This document shows positions 23,730-32,515 of a stretch of 38,144 nt of DNA, in pieces. The DNA is from an uncultured Rhodobiaceae bacterium. Its GTDB lineage: Bacteria; Pseudomonadota; Alphaproteobacteria; RS24. Within the stretch, counting starts at the first letter, position 1; the number at the start of each line of letters is the position of its first letter. The position numbers were made by a program, and so were the translations under genes. The notes beneath the pieces were generated by a model that saw only the letters and a program-made list of their open reading frames with translations, was not told the DNA's origin and made no database searches. The stretch lies in the NCBI GenBank assembly GCA_913051715.1, contig CAJXCG010000006.1, forward strand, positions 1 to 38,144, given 5' to 3'.

Positions 23730-25388
23730 ATGCACAAACGTACAAAAATCCTAGGCGCCACCGTGCTTGTTCTCGCAGGCGCGCTGAGTGTGGCTTATGT
23801 CAATCGTGCCAGCCTCATCATCGCTGCCGTCGGTTTTGCCCAACGTGTTAGTTTTCCGATCGGGCCGAACCAGCCGGTAAATTGGGAGGATGGCGGCGCG
23901 TGGGAGGGCGCCGGCAAGCGACCACCAAATATTGTCGTTATTTTGACCGACGATATGGGGTTCAATGATGTCAGCATGCATGGCGGCGGGCTCATCGCGA
24001 CACCGCATATTGATGCGCTGGCGGACGAAGGTGTTTTATTTACCAATGGCTATGCCGGCAGTGCGGTGTGCGCGCCATCGCGGGCCATGTTGTTGACCGG
24101 GCGGTATTCGACGCGTTTCGGCTTCGAGTTCACTCCGGCGCCGGACGCGTTCGCGCCGATCTTGCAACAGCTTTCAAAAGACGATCCCATGCCGCGCAAG
24201 CTTCGCTTTATCGAACAGCACGAAGCAGCCACGGGCCATGATTTGCCGTTCATGTCGCGCGGCCTGCCTTCCGAGGAGATTACGCTGGCCGAGGAATTAC
24301 GCCGTGGCGGCTACCGCACGCTGCATATCGGTAAATGGCATCTGGGCCGCGACCCGCTTTTGCTGCCGCAAGCGCAAGGCTTCGATGAAAGCCTGCTCAT
24401 GGCAAGTGGGCTTTATCTGCCCGTCGATTCGCCCAATGTCGTCAACGCCCGCAACACGTTCGCAGTTATGGACAAGGTGCAATGGGAGGTGCTGACCTAT
24501 GCCGCCAGTTTCAATAATGGCGACCGTTTCGAGCCCGATGGCTATTTGACCGATTATTATACCGACGAAGCGGTCAAAGCGATTGCCGCTAATAAAGACC
24601 GGCCATTTTTCCTGTATTTGTCGCATTGGGGCATCCATACGCCGCTGCAGGCCAGCAAGAATGATTTTGAAGCCGTCGGCGATAATTTTCCCAATCACCG
24701 AACCCGCGTCTATGCCGCCATGATACGCGCCGTCGACCGGAGTGTCGGGCGCGTCGTGCAAGCGTTGAAAGATAGCGGCATTGACGACAACACGCTGATC
24801 ATTTTCACCAGCGATAATGGCGGTGCCAATTACATCGGCATGCCCGATATCAACAAACCCTATCGCGGCTGGAAACTGAGCTTCTTTGAGGGCGGCACCC
24901 ACGTGCCCTTCGTTATGCGTTGGCCGAGGCAGCTGGAAGGCGGCACGCGCTTTTTACACCCGGTCTCGCATTTGGACATCATGCCCACGGCGCTGGGCGC
25001 GGCATCGCTAACCCCCGAGGCCAAGGTGATTGACGGGGTAAATCTGCTGCCCTATTTGCGCGGCCAAAAAACCGGGCGCCCGCACGACACGCTGATTTGG
25101 CGCGAGGGCGATTATCAGGCCATTATGTCAAATGGCTGGAAAATGCAAATCAGCGCGCGACCGGAAAAAATCCGTCTGTTTCACCTTGCCGACGATCCTC
25201 TCGAGCAAAACGAACTGAGCGGTACGCGCGGCGACAAGGTGGCTGAATTAACCGCTTTGCTGGACGCGCATAACGACCAGCAAGCCGATCCGATGTGGCC
25301 CACGGGGGTCGAGATTCCGATCTGGATCGACAAGTCGCTGGCGGATAATCCGACACTCGAAGACGATTATGTTTACTGGCCGAACTAG
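23730..25388 (+). CDS. Sulfatase, Cys-type, with N-terminal signal anchor
   Basis: The 552-residue protein starts with a hydrophobic helix (about 7-24) that may be a signal anchor. The sulfatase core shows ILTDDMGFND (Asp pair at 74-75), CAPSRAMLLTGR with the formylglycine Cys114, HIGKWHLGRD, LSHWGIHTPLQ and the metal site FTSDNGGANYIG. It should hydrolyse sulfate esters outside the cytoplasm after activation by FGE. AGGCGGGG precedes the start. The 3' end is followed 4 nt later by the tetR start, and an acyl-CoA-type set follows. It is a different subgroup from the sulfatase at 6685. Confidence 0.92.
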   Translation: MHKRTKILGATVLVLAGALSVAYVNRASLIIAAVGFAQRVSFPIGPNQPVNWEDGGAWEGAGKRPPNIVVILTDDMGFNDVSMHGGGLIATPHIDALADEGVLFTNGYAGSAVCAPSRAMLLTGRYSTRFGFEFTPAPDAFAPILQQLSKDDPMPRKLRFIEQHEAATGHDLPFMSRGLPSEEITLAEELRRGGYRTLHIGKWHLGRDPLLLPQAQGFDESLLMASGLYLPVDSPNVVNARNTFAVMDKVQWEVLTYAASFNNGDRFEPDGYLTDYYTDEAVKAIAANKDRPFFLYLSHWGIHTPLQASKNDFEAVGDNFPNHRTRVYAAMIRAVDRSVGRVVQALKDSGIDDNTLIIFTSDNGGANYIGMPDINKPYRGWKLSFFEGGTHVPFVMRWPRQLEGGTRFLHPVSHLDIMPTALGAASLTPEAKVIDGVNLLPYLRGQKTGRPHDTLIWREGDYQAIMSNGWKMQISARPEKIRLFHLADDPLEQNELSGTRGDKVAELTALLDAHNDQQADPMWPTGVEIPIWIDKSLADNPTLEDDYVYWPN

Positions 25389-25392
25389 GCGG

Positions 25393-25992
25393 ATGGCAAT
25401 GGACAAGCAAGCCCGCATCGAAAGCATTGACGGTCGCCGCGAACGCAGCGCGCGCAGTCGCGCCGCGATTATTACGGCAACGCTGACGCTGCTCGATAAT
25501 GGCAATCTGTCACCAACCGCAAAGCAGATTTCCGTGGAAGCCGGCGTGGGCCTGCGGTCATTTTTTCGCCACTTCGAAGACATGGACGCGCTGCTGGAGG
25601 CGGTCGACCAGCAGATGCGCCAGCATTACGAACAGATGTTTTTGCTGCCCAAACCCGATGGCGATGTGGAAACCCGCTTGGTTGATTATATCGAGGTTTT
25701 GTCAAACGCCTTTGAGCGCTTGCGGCGACCTATGCTGAGTGCAAAATTGCAAATGTGGCAATCCAAGGCGATACAAAAAAACTGGGCGCGCAATCAACGC
25801 AAGCTACGCGCGCATTTAGAAAGCTGGGTGCCCGAATTACATGCCCTGCCGGACGCTGCGCGCGAGGCGGCACATGCGGCAGCCTCTTTTGACACATGGC
25901 ACCGCCTACGCCACGACCAAAATCTCAGCATCTCCAATGCGCGCGAAGCGATGTTGGAGTTACTGCTGGGTGTACTCGACAACCGGGCCTGA
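25393..25992 (+). CDS. TetR family transcriptional regulator
   Basis: RAAIITATLTLLDNG is helix 1, and LSPTAKQISVEAGVGLRSFFRHFEDMDALL carries the helix-turn-helix with FFRHF in place of the usual YYHF. The remaining helices form a ligand domain. ATG 25393 or ATG 25399 is the likely start; an ATG at 25369 inside the sulfatase gene is less likely. Its place inside the sulfatase set suggests local control, possibly through the inverted repeat at 23653. Confidence 0.85.
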   Translation: MAMDKQARIESIDGRRERSARSRAAIITATLTLLDNGNLSPTAKQISVEAGVGLRSFFRHFEDMDALLEAVDQQMRQHYEQMFLLPKPDGDVETRLVDYIEVLSNAFERLRRPMLSAKLQMWQSKAIQKNWARNQRKLRAHLESWVPELHALPDAAREAAHAAASFDTWHRLRHDQNLSISNAREAMLELLLGVLDNRA

Positions 25993-26009
25993 CACATGGA
26001 GAAAGCTCA

Positions 26010-26795
26010 ATGGAACCTATCACGATAAGCATCAAGAATAACGTTGCGACGATCTCCAATAATGACGCGCCGTATCATCGCATGACGCTGGAATATATGG
26101 ACGCGCTGGAAAGCGCCCTGCCCGGGCTGGGTGCCGATAATAATGTGCGCGCGCTGGTTTTTACCGCATCGAGCGATGAAAATTTTTCCGTCGGCATGAA
26201 CCTCAAACAGCTCGGCGAAGGGGTCGAGAAAAAAGGCTCGTTCGATGCCGTGCTGGATCAGCGCTTGCGGGTTTTGGACATGATCGAAAATCTGGGCAAA
26301 CCTTCCATCGCCACGCTTTATGGCTATTGCCTGGGCGGAGGCCTTGAATTGCCATTGGCGTGCCATTTCAGGATTGCGGCAACGCAAGGCGCCAAAATCG
26401 GTCTGCCGGAAATGGATTTGGGCACCGTGCCGGCCTGGGGCGGGTCTGCCCGTCTGCCGCGCGTTGTCGGGGGTGGCGTTGCCATGGATATGATTTTGCG
26501 CGGGCGCATGATCGATGGGGCCGAGGCCTTGAGAAACGGTCTGGTGATTGAAACATGCCCGCTGGCGAGCCTTAAACAGCGCGCTCAAGAACTTGGCGAA
26601 GAGCTGGCCCAACAGCCGCGCCTCGCGGTGAAAGGCATGTTGGATACGCTGGTCGGGTTTGAGACCAAGAGCTTGCAGCAATCTATCGAAGACGAACGTG
26701 CAGCGGTGCATCTGACGCGCGACACGGCCGACGCCCAGGAGGGCATCGCGGCGTTTTTGGAAAAACGCGCGCCGAAATTTAACCGCGACGCCTGA
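26010..26795 (+). CDS. Enoyl-CoA hydratase/isomerase (crotonase) family protein
   Basis: The 261-residue protein has the crotonase pattern: FSVGMNLKQL at the first oxyanion-hole strand, GYCLGGGLELPLACHFRIAA at the second, and LPEMDLGTVPAWGGSARLPR, which keeps the Glu of the E-x-x-x-G pattern. GRMIDGAEALRNGLV follows. It may hydrate or isomerise an enoyl-CoA. GGAG upstream supports ATG 26010. It is 17 nt after tetR and before the deacylase gene. Confidence 0.88.
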   Translation: MEPITISIKNNVATISNNDAPYHRMTLEYMDALESALPGLGADNNVRALVFTASSDENFSVGMNLKQLGEGVEKKGSFDAVLDQRLRVLDMIENLGKPSIATLYGYCLGGGLELPLACHFRIAATQGAKIGLPEMDLGTVPAWGGSARLPRVVGGGVAMDMILRGRMIDGAEALRNGLVIETCPLASLKQRAQELGEELAQQPRLAVKGMLDTLVGFETKSLQQSIEDERAAVHLTRDTADAQEGIAAFLEKRAPKFNRDA

Positions 26796-26848
26796 TTGAA
26801 ACTTAAAACCGACATGAATTTTGCCGACCCCGCGCGGGTTTGCGGCGG

Positions 26849-26876
26849 CAAATCCATTTGCACAAATCCATTTGCA
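26849..26876. repeat. 14-bp tandem repeat, two units
   Basis: CAAATCCATTTGCA occurs twice head to tail in the 129-nt gap between the crotonase and deacylase genes. No function is evident. Confidence 0.9.
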
Positions 26877-26924
26877 TTGGCTAACGGGCTCGGTTTAACG
26901 TTTAATGAAATTGGGGGTAGAGAC

Positions 26925-28661
26925 ATGAGCTATGATTTAATTATTCGGAACGGGCTGGTCTATGATGGCACGGGCGCACCACCGCGCGTGGCCGATATCG
27001 CCGTGCAAAATGGCAAAATCGCCAAAATAGAGCCGAAGATAGTGTCGACAGTGGCCGAAGAATTCGACGCCGCCGAGCGCGCCGTCACACCTGGCTTTGT
27101 CGATGTTCACACCCATTATGACGGGCAAGCGACTTGGGACAATCATCTGACACCGTCTTCCAATTTGGGCACAACCACGGTTGTGGTCGGAAATTGCGGC
27201 GTCGGCTTTGCCCCGTGTCGCCCGGAAGACCGCGACACGCTGGTGCAGCTTATGGAGGGTGTGGAAGAAATCCCCGGCACGGCGCTGGCCGCGGGCATCC
27301 CGTGGACATGGGAAAGTTTTCCCGAATATTTGCAGACTTTGGAAACGATCGAGCGCGATATTGATATCGCCGTGTTTTTGCCGCACGGGCCTTTGCGCGT
27401 TTATGTGATGGGCGAACGCGGCGTAAACCGCGAGGCGGCAACGCCGGAAGATATTGACCGCATGAAACAGATCATCGGGGAAAGCCTGAAGGCTGGCGCC
27501 ATCGGCCTGTCAAGCTCGCGCACCTTGCTGCATCTCAGCAGTTCCGGCGACAATGTGCCGACATTTGAGGCGGCGGCGTCAGAGATGAAGGCGCTGGGTA
27601 CAGCGCTTGACGGCGCGCACGGCCATGTCATGCAGTTTATTTCCGACTGGCAGGACGCCGAGGAAGAATTCGACATCTTGCGCGAAACCGCCCGCAAAAC
27701 CGGAGCTAAGGGCACATTTACCCTCATTCCGATTGAAAACCCGAGCGAGGGTATGAATGAAAATCCCGATCTGTGGCGCGACCAGTTGCACCGCATCGAA
27801 ACAGCGCAAGCGGAGGGGCTGGATATTCGCGGGCAGGTAATCTCGCGCCCGATCGGCATTTTGATGGGGCATATTGCGACGATGAGCCCGTTTTACAAGC
27901 GGCCCAGCTATATGGCGCTGTCCGATTTGCCACCCGCGGAACGCGCAGCAAAACTGAAAGACCCGAAAACCAAAGCCAAAATTTTGGCGGAAGAAAATGA
28001 CAATCCGCATATTTTCGTGCAGCTTTTATCGACCAATTTCGGGGCCATGTATCCGATGGAGAACCCGATTGAATATTTGCCGCAAAATGAGAACTCGGTC
28101 GCCGCGCGCGCCGAAGCCGAAGGGCGCGACCCGGAGGAGTGGCTGTATGATTTCCTCGCCGAAAATGACAGCGAGAATTTGATCTATATTCCTGCAACCA
28201 GTAAGTCGAAAGACAAAATCGCTGAATTGCTCAAGCACCCCCACACGGTGGAAGCGCTGGGCGATGGCGGGGCGCATGTCGGATCGATTTGCGACACCAG
28301 CGCCAATCTTTTTCTGCTGACCAAATGGGTGTTTGACGAAAAACTGTTTTCGCTTGAGGACGGCATCCGAAAAATCACCAGCGAGCCGGCCGAGTTTTTC
28401 TCCTTCACCGATCGCGGGAAATTGGCGGTTGGCATGAAGGCCGATTTGAACATTATCGATTTTGACAATCTGCGGCTGAAGACCCCGCACATGGTGGATG
28501 ACCTGCCGGGCGGCGGCGCGCGCTTTGTGCAAAATGCCGACGGTCTGGTTGCTACTTTCGTATCGGGCGAGAAGATTTTTGAAAACGGAACGGCCACGGG
28601 CGCATTGCCGGGCAAGTTGGTGAAATCATCGTCCGCCGCCATCAAGCAAGCAGCCGAGTAG
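26925..28661 (+). CDS. N-acyl-D-amino-acid deacylase family amidohydrolase
   Basis: The 578-residue protein belongs to the D-aminoacylase group of the amidohydrolase superfamily. The metal motif HTHYDGQ (His62, His64) and GNCGVG (Cys91, the bridging Cys in D-aminoacylases) are present. So are LSSSRTLLH, an HGHVMQ histidine motif, and ALGDGGAHVG with the catalytic Asp. The C-terminus SFTDRGKLAVGMKADLNIIDF closes the small beta domain. It removes acyl groups from D-amino acids or related amides using zinc. Many marine relatives of this COG3653 type have unproven substrates. GGGGGTAGAG precedes ATG 26925. Confidence 0.9.
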   Translation: MSYDLIIRNGLVYDGTGAPPRVADIAVQNGKIAKIEPKIVSTVAEEFDAAERAVTPGFVDVHTHYDGQATWDNHLTPSSNLGTTTVVVGNCGVGFAPCRPEDRDTLVQLMEGVEEIPGTALAAGIPWTWESFPEYLQTLETIERDIDIAVFLPHGPLRVYVMGERGVNREAATPEDIDRMKQIIGESLKAGAIGLSSSRTLLHLSSSGDNVPTFEAAASEMKALGTALDGAHGHVMQFISDWQDAEEEFDILRETARKTGAKGTFTLIPIENPSEGMNENPDLWRDQLHRIETAQAEGLDIRGQVISRPIGILMGHIATMSPFYKRPSYMALSDLPPAERAAKLKDPKTKAKILAEENDNPHIFVQLLSTNFGAMYPMENPIEYLPQNENSVAARAEAEGRDPEEWLYDFLAENDSENLIYIPATSKSKDKIAELLKHPHTVEALGDGGAHVGSICDTSANLFLLTKWVFDEKLFSLEDGIRKITSEPAEFFSFTDRGKLAVGMKADLNIIDFDNLRLKTPHMVDDLPGGGARFVQNADGLVATFVSGEKIFENGTATGALPGKLVKSSSAAIKQAAE

Positions 28662-28665
28662 CATT

Positions 28666-29115
28666 ATGGATTTTGAGAAAATGGCGGAGGGTATCCGTGC
28701 CAATTACAGCCTTTATGGCAATGCCAATCTGGAAATTTTACAGGCTCGGGAAAGTTTCAAAGTGCGTATGTCGCTCGGGCCGGAAACCGAAAATCATTTA
28801 AAAATGATGCACGCCGCCTATTTGTTCGCGGGCGCCGAGTTTCTGGGCGGGCTGGTGCCCATGGTGCATCTCGCCAAACCGGAAAAATTTCAGCCCGTGG
28901 TGCGCGACCTGAAGATCGAGTTCAAGGCACCTGCGTTTTCAGCCGTCACTGCCGAAACGCATTTTTCGCAAACTCAGGCCGATGACATGAACGCCGCGCT
29001 CGACAAAGATGGTCGGTTTGACTTCACTTTGCTGGCCGAGTTGAAAGACGAAAACGAAACGCTGGTCGCACAAACGACCACCAATTATGCCATTCGCAAT
29101 TTTCTGGGTGCCTAG
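28666..29115 (+). CDS. Hotdog-fold DUF4442-like putative thioesterase
   Basis: The 149-residue protein has the pattern ENHLKMMHAAYLFAGAEFLGG in the central helix and RDLKIEFKAPAFSAVTAE, ending in LVAQTTTNYAIRN, typical of DUF4442/YiiD-type hotdog proteins. A thioesterase role on acyl-CoA products of the upstream enzymes is plausible but not shown. It starts 4 nt after the deacylase stop, so the two are probably co-translated. Its TAG stop shares a CTAG with the stop of the convergent gene. Confidence 0.8.
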   Translation: MDFEKMAEGIRANYSLYGNANLEILQARESFKVRMSLGPETENHLKMMHAAYLFAGAEFLGGLVPMVHLAKPEKFQPVVRDLKIEFKAPAFSAVTAETHFSQTQADDMNAALDKDGRFDFTLLAELKDENETLVAQTTTNYAIRNFLGA

Positions 29116-29609
29116 CGCGCTGCGGCGAGAGGGAAATGCAGGAAGGTTGACAGCGGCGCTGTCGGTTCTGATTTCCCCGCGGCAACATTTTCGCAAACCG
29201 CCAGCACGACGCGTTCGTGTTCGCCCATGAACACGGCAAGTTTGTGCGCGGCCGCATCTTCGTCAGCCGACATCAAACCCTGAAGCTCTTCATATTTCGG
29301 CAAATAGACATCCCTGACCGCCGAGGCCATGGCAGCAAATTTATCGGTCCACGACATGCTCGCCATGCTCCGTGCCACCGTGGCGCCTTCGGCAATCGCA
29401 TCGCTATTATCAGCCAGGGACATGTTCAGCCGCGCCAGCACCGGGCGCATCACGGCCTTGCCTTCGGTTTCCAGTTGCATGAGTGAGGCGAGAATAAAAT
29501 GCTGTTCGTCATTCTCAGCGCTTTGCAGCATGGTTGAAAAAAGCACTTCGCCCAGTTGCTCTCCGTGATAGACCCCAAGCAGGTTTTCGGCGAATTCGGA
29601 ATTGTTCAT
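29112..29609 (-). CDS. Helical protein of unknown function
   Basis: The 165-residue product is almost entirely helical by composition. AENDEQHFILASLMQLETEGK (split near residues 30-50) has Glu and His spacing reminiscent of ferritin-like helices, but the full set of metal ligands is not seen. ATG 29609 follows GGGGGAA and is preferred to an upstream start that would add 17 residues. It is convergent with the hotdog gene, overlapping by 4 nt. I do not recognise the family. Confidence 0.72.
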   Translation of the reverse strand: MNNSEFAENLLGVYHGEQLGEVLFSTMLQSAENDEQHFILASLMQLETEGKAVMRPVLARLNMSLADNSDAIAEGATVARSMASMSWTDKFAAMASAVRDVYLPKYEELQGLMSADEDAAAHKLAVFMGEHERVVLAVCENVAAGKSEPTAPLSTFLHFPLAAAR

Positions 29610-29727
29610 CGGCGTTCCCCCGTTTCGGCCTAGGCCGACGTTACGCATATTTAGAAACACTTAAATAAGGAATTTTTTTCACGAATCGCCACTGGGGCAA
29701 TCACCTAACATTCCAGCGCGGGATGGC

Positions 29728-30498
29728 CTAATTATTCCACCAGGGCTGTTCCGAAAATGGCCGAATATCAACTTCGGAGGTCCAAGCCGAACGATGCTGA
29801 TGAGCGATATGGTAATAGGTGTCGGCCACTTTTTCCGGAATAACCATTTCGTCTTTGCCGTTAGCCTTCTCTGCTAGAAGCTTTTCGTAAATTTCTTCTC
29901 CAACAAGCCTGCCCAGTGTATCGGGCGCCTCAATCATTGCGTCGATATAAATGTGGCAAATATGAATGCCTTTCACGGAGAGCTCGGCATTTAGCGTTTG
30001 GCACAATAAGCGTCTGCCTCCGATCGCTGCAGCATGGGCATGCTGACCAGCATTGCCGCGCATGGCGGACGTTGCTGAGGTCACCAAAATCTTGCCACCT
30101 CCTCGCGCTTCCATAATAGGTGCAAGTGTCTTAGCAACGCGAAACAGGGCAAAACTCGTCATTCGCCAGCCCAGTTCGAAAAGTTTGTAAGTCGTTTCTT
30201 CCAGCGTGCGGTCGCCGAATTGAGCGCCCAGATTAAACACCACAACCTCGATGGGGCCTTCATTTTGTTCGATATCGACAATTAGATTTTCAATTGCGTC
30301 CTCTTGTGCCGCATTCAATAGACGCCCGACTGCACTATCGCCAGCTGCGCTAATATCTGCGACCAATTTGTTCAACCCGGCTTCATCGCTACGCCGCACT
30401 AGCACAGTATGATAGCCCTCTTTTGCGAATTTCTTCCCTACATTGCCGCCAATACCGGCGCCGGCCCCGATAATGAGACACACTGGTTTTTTACTCAT
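29728..30498 (-). CDS. Atypical SDR family protein
   Basis: IIGAGAGIGG at the N-terminus binds the dinucleotide and RRSDE follows strand 2. FNLGAQ replaces NNAG, and LVTSATSAMRGNAGQ keeps the Ser. The YxxxK pair is absent: the segment reads HAHAAAIGGRRLLCQTL. Conserved surroundings suggest a natural subgroup rather than decay, but ordinary ketoreductase chemistry is doubtful. The gene is AT-richer than its neighbours, which hints at separate origin. It is divergent from the dioxygenase set with 231 nt between. Confidence 0.82.
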   Translation of the reverse strand: MSKKPVCLIIGAGAGIGGNVGKKFAKEGYHTVLVRRSDEAGLNKLVADISAAGDSAVGRLLNAAQEDAIENLIVDIEQNEGPIEVVVFNLGAQFGDRTLEETTYKLFELGWRMTSFALFRVAKTLAPIMEARGGGKILVTSATSAMRGNAGQHAHAAAIGGRRLLCQTLNAELSVKGIHICHIYIDAMIEAPDTLGRLVGEEIYEKLLAEKANGKDEMVIPEKVADTYYHIAHQHRSAWTSEVDIRPFSEQPWWNN

Positions 30499-30729
30499 TC
30501 GCCATGTTTCCCCAAAAATCTACTTGTTCACTTACGAATATGTTACAGCAAGCATGCGCAGGAACCAAAAAAAAACTCAGGCTCAGCCGGTTATTGCTAT
30601 TTGGCATAATTGTTATCTTTTATTTATCCTGCACTTTATCGTAAGCTTTTATGACTGATAAATGGTAGATAGAAATACAATGTTGCGTTTTGGCGTGGGA
30701 GCCGCAGGTTATTTGCGAGGTTATTAGCT

Positions 30730-31671
30730 ATGGGCGCTATTAAAATAGAAGATGTATCTCACATCCGGTTCGCAGCGCCCGAGCTGGCTACCATGCAAAG
30801 ATTTCTAGAAGAATTCGGCCTTACAAAACACCATGACGACGCGCAGACGATTTTCATGCGCGCCCATGGGCCCGCACCTTTTGTGCACGCCACGCAAATT
30901 GGCGACGCCGGGTTTGTGGCATTGGGCTTACGCGCGGCCTGTGTCGAGGATTTGGAAAAGCTTGCCCATGCGGAAGGCGTAACAGTGGAACCGCTGGACA
31001 TGCCCGGCGGTGGACATGTTGTGCGCCTGACCGACCCGGACGGGCGTCTGGTTGAAGTGGTTGCCGGACAAGAAATGCTCGCGCCGCTCGCGGTTGATGC
31101 GCCCCCACCGGTCAATAATGGCCTCACGCAGCCGCGCGCGCGTCAACCTGTACGCGTCGACGCCGGGCCCGCCACGGTGATGCGGCTGGGTCATGTCGTG
31201 CTGGATGTGGGCGATTTCCGCACCGTCGAGGCTTGGTACAAGCAACGCTTCGGGCTGTTGACCTCAGATGAAGTCGAAGCCGCCCCGGGCCAGGCCATCG
31301 GCGCTTTTTTGCGCTGCGATAGGGGCGCGCAGCCCAGCGACCATCACAGTTTGTTTTTGATACAGGCTTTGGATCAGCCGGGTTTCAACCATGCCGCATT
31401 TGAGGTTTTGGACATAAATGACGTGATGCGCGGCCATGAATATTTGAAAAAACACGGGCGCACGGCAAGCTGGGGCATCGGGCGGCATATTTTGGGCAGC
31501 CAGATTTTCGACTATTGGCTCGATCCGTGGGGGCACGAGCTGGAACACTGGACGGATGGCGATTTATTTACCGCAGCAGACGCCGCGAACACCGCATCGA
31601 TGCAAGAATTGCTGGGCGTGCAGTGGGGCATGCCCCATCCGTTGATGCAGGCGGCGGAAGCAGAGGCATAG
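30730..31671 (+). CDS. VOC-family extradiol ring-cleavage dioxygenase (BphC-like)
   Basis: Two vicinal-oxygen-chelate modules are present (about 7-115 and 150-275). Iron ligands fit His155 (LGHVVLDV), His221 (GFNHAAFEV) and Glu270 or 272 (GHELEHWTDGD), as in type I extradiol dioxygenases that open catechols next to the hydroxyls. The first module has lost ligands, which is normal. It starts a tight plus-strand set with FAH hydrolase, MhpA-like hydroxylase and GST, a meta-cleavage-like order. The substrate is probably a catechol-type ring with a bulky substituent, but this is inference. Confidence 0.85.
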   Translation: MGAIKIEDVSHIRFAAPELATMQRFLEEFGLTKHHDDAQTIFMRAHGPAPFVHATQIGDAGFVALGLRAACVEDLEKLAHAEGVTVEPLDMPGGGHVVRLTDPDGRLVEVVAGQEMLAPLAVDAPPPVNNGLTQPRARQPVRVDAGPATVMRLGHVVLDVGDFRTVEAWYKQRFGLLTSDEVEAAPGQAIGAFLRCDRGAQPSDHHSLFLIQALDQPGFNHAAFEVLDINDVMRGHEYLKKHGRTASWGIGRHILGSQIFDYWLDPWGHELEHWTDGDLFTAADAANTASMQELLGVQWGMPHPLMQAAEAEA

Positions 31672-31675
31672 GCAC

Positions 31676-32512
31676 GTGAAACTGGCACGATTTAACGATG
31701 CAGCGGGCACGCAAATCGGCGTTGTCGACAATGATCGCGTGTATCGGCTGGATTATGGCGGCACCATGGAGGCGCTGATCGGCGCATGGGACACCACGCA
31801 AGACCTTTGCGCGCAAGCGCTGGCCGGTGAGGGCAGGAAACTCAGCGACGTGACGCTGCTGGCACCCGTGAGCCGACCCGGTAAAATTTTTGCCATCGGG
31901 CTGAATTATGCCGACCATATTGCGGAATCGGGACTGGATACACCAAATGAGCAAATTTGGTTTACCAAGGCGGTGACCTCGCTCAACGGCCCCTTCGATC
32001 CGATTATCATTCCCAAAATATCGCAAACCGTGGATTACGAGGTCGAATTGGTGGCTGTGATTGGTCGCGGCGGTAAAAATATTGCCGAGACGGATGTGCC
32101 CGCGCATGTTTTCGGCTATTGCGTCGGCAATGATGTCACCGAGCGGTTTTGGCAGCACCGCACCCCGCAATGGTCGCTCGGCAAAAGCTTTGACACGCAT
32201 GCGCCGATCGGGCCATGGATTACCACCGCCGATGAGATTGCGGATCCGCATAATCTGAATATTAGCTGCACGGTAAATGGCGACGTGCGGCAAAACTCCA
32301 ACACCGAGCATCTGGTGTTCAATATTTGGCAGCAAATATCGCAGTTGAGCCAAGCCATGACGCTTGAGCCGGGGGACCTTGTTTTCACCGGTACGCCCGG
32401 CGGGGTCGGGGCCGCCATGGATCCGATGGTGTTTTTACAAGCCGACGATGTGGTTGTGACCGAAATCGAGGGTTTGGGACGCATGGAAGCTCGGCTCATC
32501 AACGAGGCCTGA
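31676..32512 (+). CDS. Fumarylacetoacetate hydrolase (FAH) family protein
   Basis: The 278-residue protein has PGKIFAIGLNYADHIAES, the FTK pocket, DYEVELVAVIG with ExE metal ligands, GYCVGNDVTERFWQ, WSLGKSFDTHAPIGPWI and the C-terminal LVFTGTPGGVG. It would hydrolyse or decarboxylate the ring-fission product from the dioxygenase 4 nt upstream. GTG 31676 follows AGAGG at good spacing. It is soluble, unlike the anchored FAH protein at 12760. Confidence 0.9.
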   Translation: MKLARFNDAAGTQIGVVDNDRVYRLDYGGTMEALIGAWDTTQDLCAQALAGEGRKLSDVTLLAPVSRPGKIFAIGLNYADHIAESGLDTPNEQIWFTKAVTSLNGPFDPIIIPKISQTVDYEVELVAVIGRGGKNIAETDVPAHVFGYCVGNDVTERFWQHRTPQWSLGKSFDTHAPIGPWITTADEIADPHNLNISCTVNGDVRQNSNTEHLVFNIWQQISQLSQAMTLEPGDLVFTGTPGGVGAAMDPMVFLQADDVVVTEIEGLGRMEARLINEA

Positions 32513-32515
32513 GCC

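Noticed and set aside
24297-24902. Open frame (201 codons) antisense to the second sulfatase
   Set aside because: It covers the sulfatase core with metal motifs; no independent support.
31568-32353. Open frame (261 codons) antisense to the FAH gene
   Set aside because: No recognisable domain or ribosome site; the FAH reading has all family motifs.
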